Of a DNA stretch of 64,000 nucleotides, positions 62,831-64,000 are shown piece after piece. The stretch's first letter is position 1, and every line of letters begins with the position of its first letter. The stretch is from ZC4RG25 sp023428365 (GTDB lineage: Bacteria; Pseudomonadota; Alphaproteobacteria; Rhizobiales; Hyphomicrobiaceae), in NCBI GenBank assembly GCA_050283925.1, contig JBNOAI010000003.1, positions 124,001 through 188,000 on the forward strand, read 5' to 3'. Position numbers and translations under genes: made by a program. The notes below the pieces were generated by a model, which saw only the letters and a program-made list of their open reading frames with translations, ran no database searches and had not been told where the DNA came from.

Positions 62831-64000
62831 GCAGCCTCGCCCTGATGTGACAGCACGCCCGCAAGCCGTTCACGGATCGTCGCCTGGCGCTGCTCGCTGA
62901 CGATCTTCTTGCCTGTCAGGTCTGTCACGTAGAACACGTCCACCGCCTTCTCACCGTACGTGGTGATGTGCGCCGACGTGATGTCGAGATTGAGGTCGGA
63001 CAGCGTGTTGGTGAGGTCGTACAAAAGTCCAGGCCGGTCGCGTCCCGCCACCTCGATGACCGAGAAATTATCGGACAGCGCGTTGTTGATGATCGTCTCC
63101 GGCTCGACCGTGAATGCAGTAATGCGACGTTCGGCCGGGCGACGCTCCGCCATCAGCTTGGAAATCCGCACCTCGCCATTGAGCGCCTTCTGGATCGTCT
63201 GAGCGATGCGGCCCATGCGGCGCTTTTCGTCGTCATCGTCGGCAAATGCCCGCTGCAGCAAGAAGGTATCGAGGGCGAGGCCGTCGCGGGTCGTGGAAAC
63301 GTGCGCGCCGATAATGTTCGCTCCGGCGGCGGCGCAGGCTCCCGCGAACAGCGCCAGCAGCCTCGGATGGTTGGGCGCAAGAACGGAGAGTTCTGTGATC
63401 GAGGTGAACGCATCCGACGTGAATGACGTCGCCAGACGTAGGCCATCCTTGTCTGCCCGGCGGATCAGGCGCGCGTGCTCGGCCTGTTTGCGGGTGTCGA
63501 TTTTCAACCAATAATCGTCGTAGTGCCGATCCAAAAACTTCGCGACTTCGTCCGCAGGCCAATCCTTGAGTTCCGCACGAAGCTGATTCTGGGCTTCCGT
63601 AATCCGCTCCCGACGAGATGCGAGCGTGTGCCCGCCGGCGACGAGCGGCTCGGTTTCCCAGTAAAGCTGCCGAAGAAGCTGACCCTTCCAGCCATTCCAC
63701 GTGCCCGGCCCGACCGCGCGGATATCGGCGACCGTCAGCAACAGAAGCAGCTTGAGCCGCTCCGGGCTCTGCACGATCTCGGCGAAATCACGGATCGTCT
63801 TGGGATCGGAGAGATCGCGGCTTTGCGCGATATTGCTCATCACAAGATGGTTGTCGACCAGCCATACGACGGTCTCGGTTTCTGTCGGCGTCAGGCCGAA
63901 ACGGGGGCACAGATGACGCGCGATCCGCGCACCCAGAATTGAGTGGTCCTCAACGTGTCCCTTGCCGATATCGTGCAGGAACGCGGCCACAAACAGCGCC
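62827..64000 (-). CDS. glnD: Bifunctional uridylyltransferase/uridylyl-removing enzyme GlnD, C-terminal part
   Basis: This is the 3' portion (391 codons) of a gene that leaves the window on the right. GlnD adds or removes UMP on PII proteins in response to glutamine. The HD domain is seen in AAFLHDIGKGHVEDHSILGA, and two ACT domains (ELSVLAPNHPRLLALFAGAC; EVAGRDRPGLLYDLTNTLSD) complete the C-terminus. The N-terminal nucleotidyltransferase domain lies outside the window. The frame is intact up to the edge. Confidence 0.95.
   Translation of the reverse strand, partial: ALFVAAFLHDIGKGHVEDHSILGARIARHLCPRFGLTPTETETVVWLVDNHLVMSNIAQSRDLSDPKTIRDFAEIVQSPERLKLLLLLTVADIRAVGPGTWNGWKGQLLRQLYWETEPLVAGGHTLASRRERITEAQNQLRAELKDWPADEVAKFLDRHYDDYWLKIDTRKQAEHARLIRRADKDGLRLATSFTSDAFTSITELSVLAPNHPRLLALFAGACAAAGANIIGAHVSTTRDGLALDTFLLQRAFADDDDEKRRMGRIAQTIQKALNGEVRISKLMAERRPAERRITAFTVEPETIINNALSDNFSVIEVAGRDRPGLLYDLTNTLSDLNLDITSAHITTYGEKAVDVFYVTDLTGKKIVSEQRQATIRERLAGVLSHQGEAA

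Overview
The window reads as one contiguous piece of alphaproteobacterial chromosome, most probably from the Hyphomicrobiales (Rhizobiales). The evidence is the gene complement and order (dnaA, dnaN, recF and gyrB; irr beside fabA-fabB-fabI; the block glnD-murJ-trpS ... tsaB-rimI-fur-plsC-miaB-phoH-ybeY-corC-lnt-xre-metK-trmB-rimP-nusA-ylxR-infB-rbfA-truB-rpsO-pnp), a GC-rich composition, and the presence of both Irr and a Fur/Mur regulator. A Hyphomicrobiaceae-like host is a guess from the mix of small secreted proteins. I saw no rRNA, tRNA, CRISPR array, insertion sequence or prophage.

Layout. Positions 1-3.9 kb hold the end of rlmJ, a cold-shock gene, four small exported proteins (three of them a four-cysteine family) and a DMT exporter. 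3.8-11.2 kb hold a YbjQ-like protein, a large orphan envelope protein, a sodium:solute symporter, holC, and two overlapping genes for atypical membrane-associated GTPases. 11.3-18.2 kb hold ubiB-ubiE, divergent mutM, a crotonase, a tandem pair of 199-residue membrane paralogues and a UDP-glucuronate epimerase. 18.4-26.8 kb are the replication block: rpsT, a candidate origin or dnaA control region, a rhodanese, dnaA, dnaN, recF and gyrB. 26.8-35.1 kb contain a Trm112-like protein, an outer-membrane barrel, a 2-hydroxyacid dehydrogenase, an SH3b protein, irr, fabA-fabB-fabI, murI and a small cationic exported protein. 35.1-56.7 kb run almost entirely on the minus strand and contain transcription, translation and envelope housekeeping genes. 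56.8-64 kb hold a probable Zur-controlled COG0523 GTPase, a nitroreductase, an Nfu scaffold, a universal stress protein, trpS, murJ and the C-terminal part of glnD.

The genes fall into functional sets. DnaA, the beta clamp, RecF, GyrB and HolC serve replication. FabA, FabB and FabI with PlsC serve the unsaturated fatty acid and phospholipid route. MurI and MurJ serve peptidoglycan. RimP, NusA, YlxR, InfB, RbfA, TruB, S15, PNPase, YbeY, RimI, TsaB, MiaB and TrmB serve the translation apparatus and RNA decay. Irr, Fur/Mur and a Zur operator indicate three metal responses.

The most interesting non-coding signals are an apparent promoter-leader-terminator (attenuator) just upstream of rimP-nusA, a promoter abutting a GC-rich hairpin before rpsT, DnaA-box-like and CtrA-like motifs upstream of the rhodanese-dnaA pair, a Zur-type palindrome at 56.8 kb, and two related TGTCATCCCGG palindromic repeats. 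The most interesting coding features are the GTPase pair and the four-cysteine secreted family. All calls come from reading the sequence; no database search was run.
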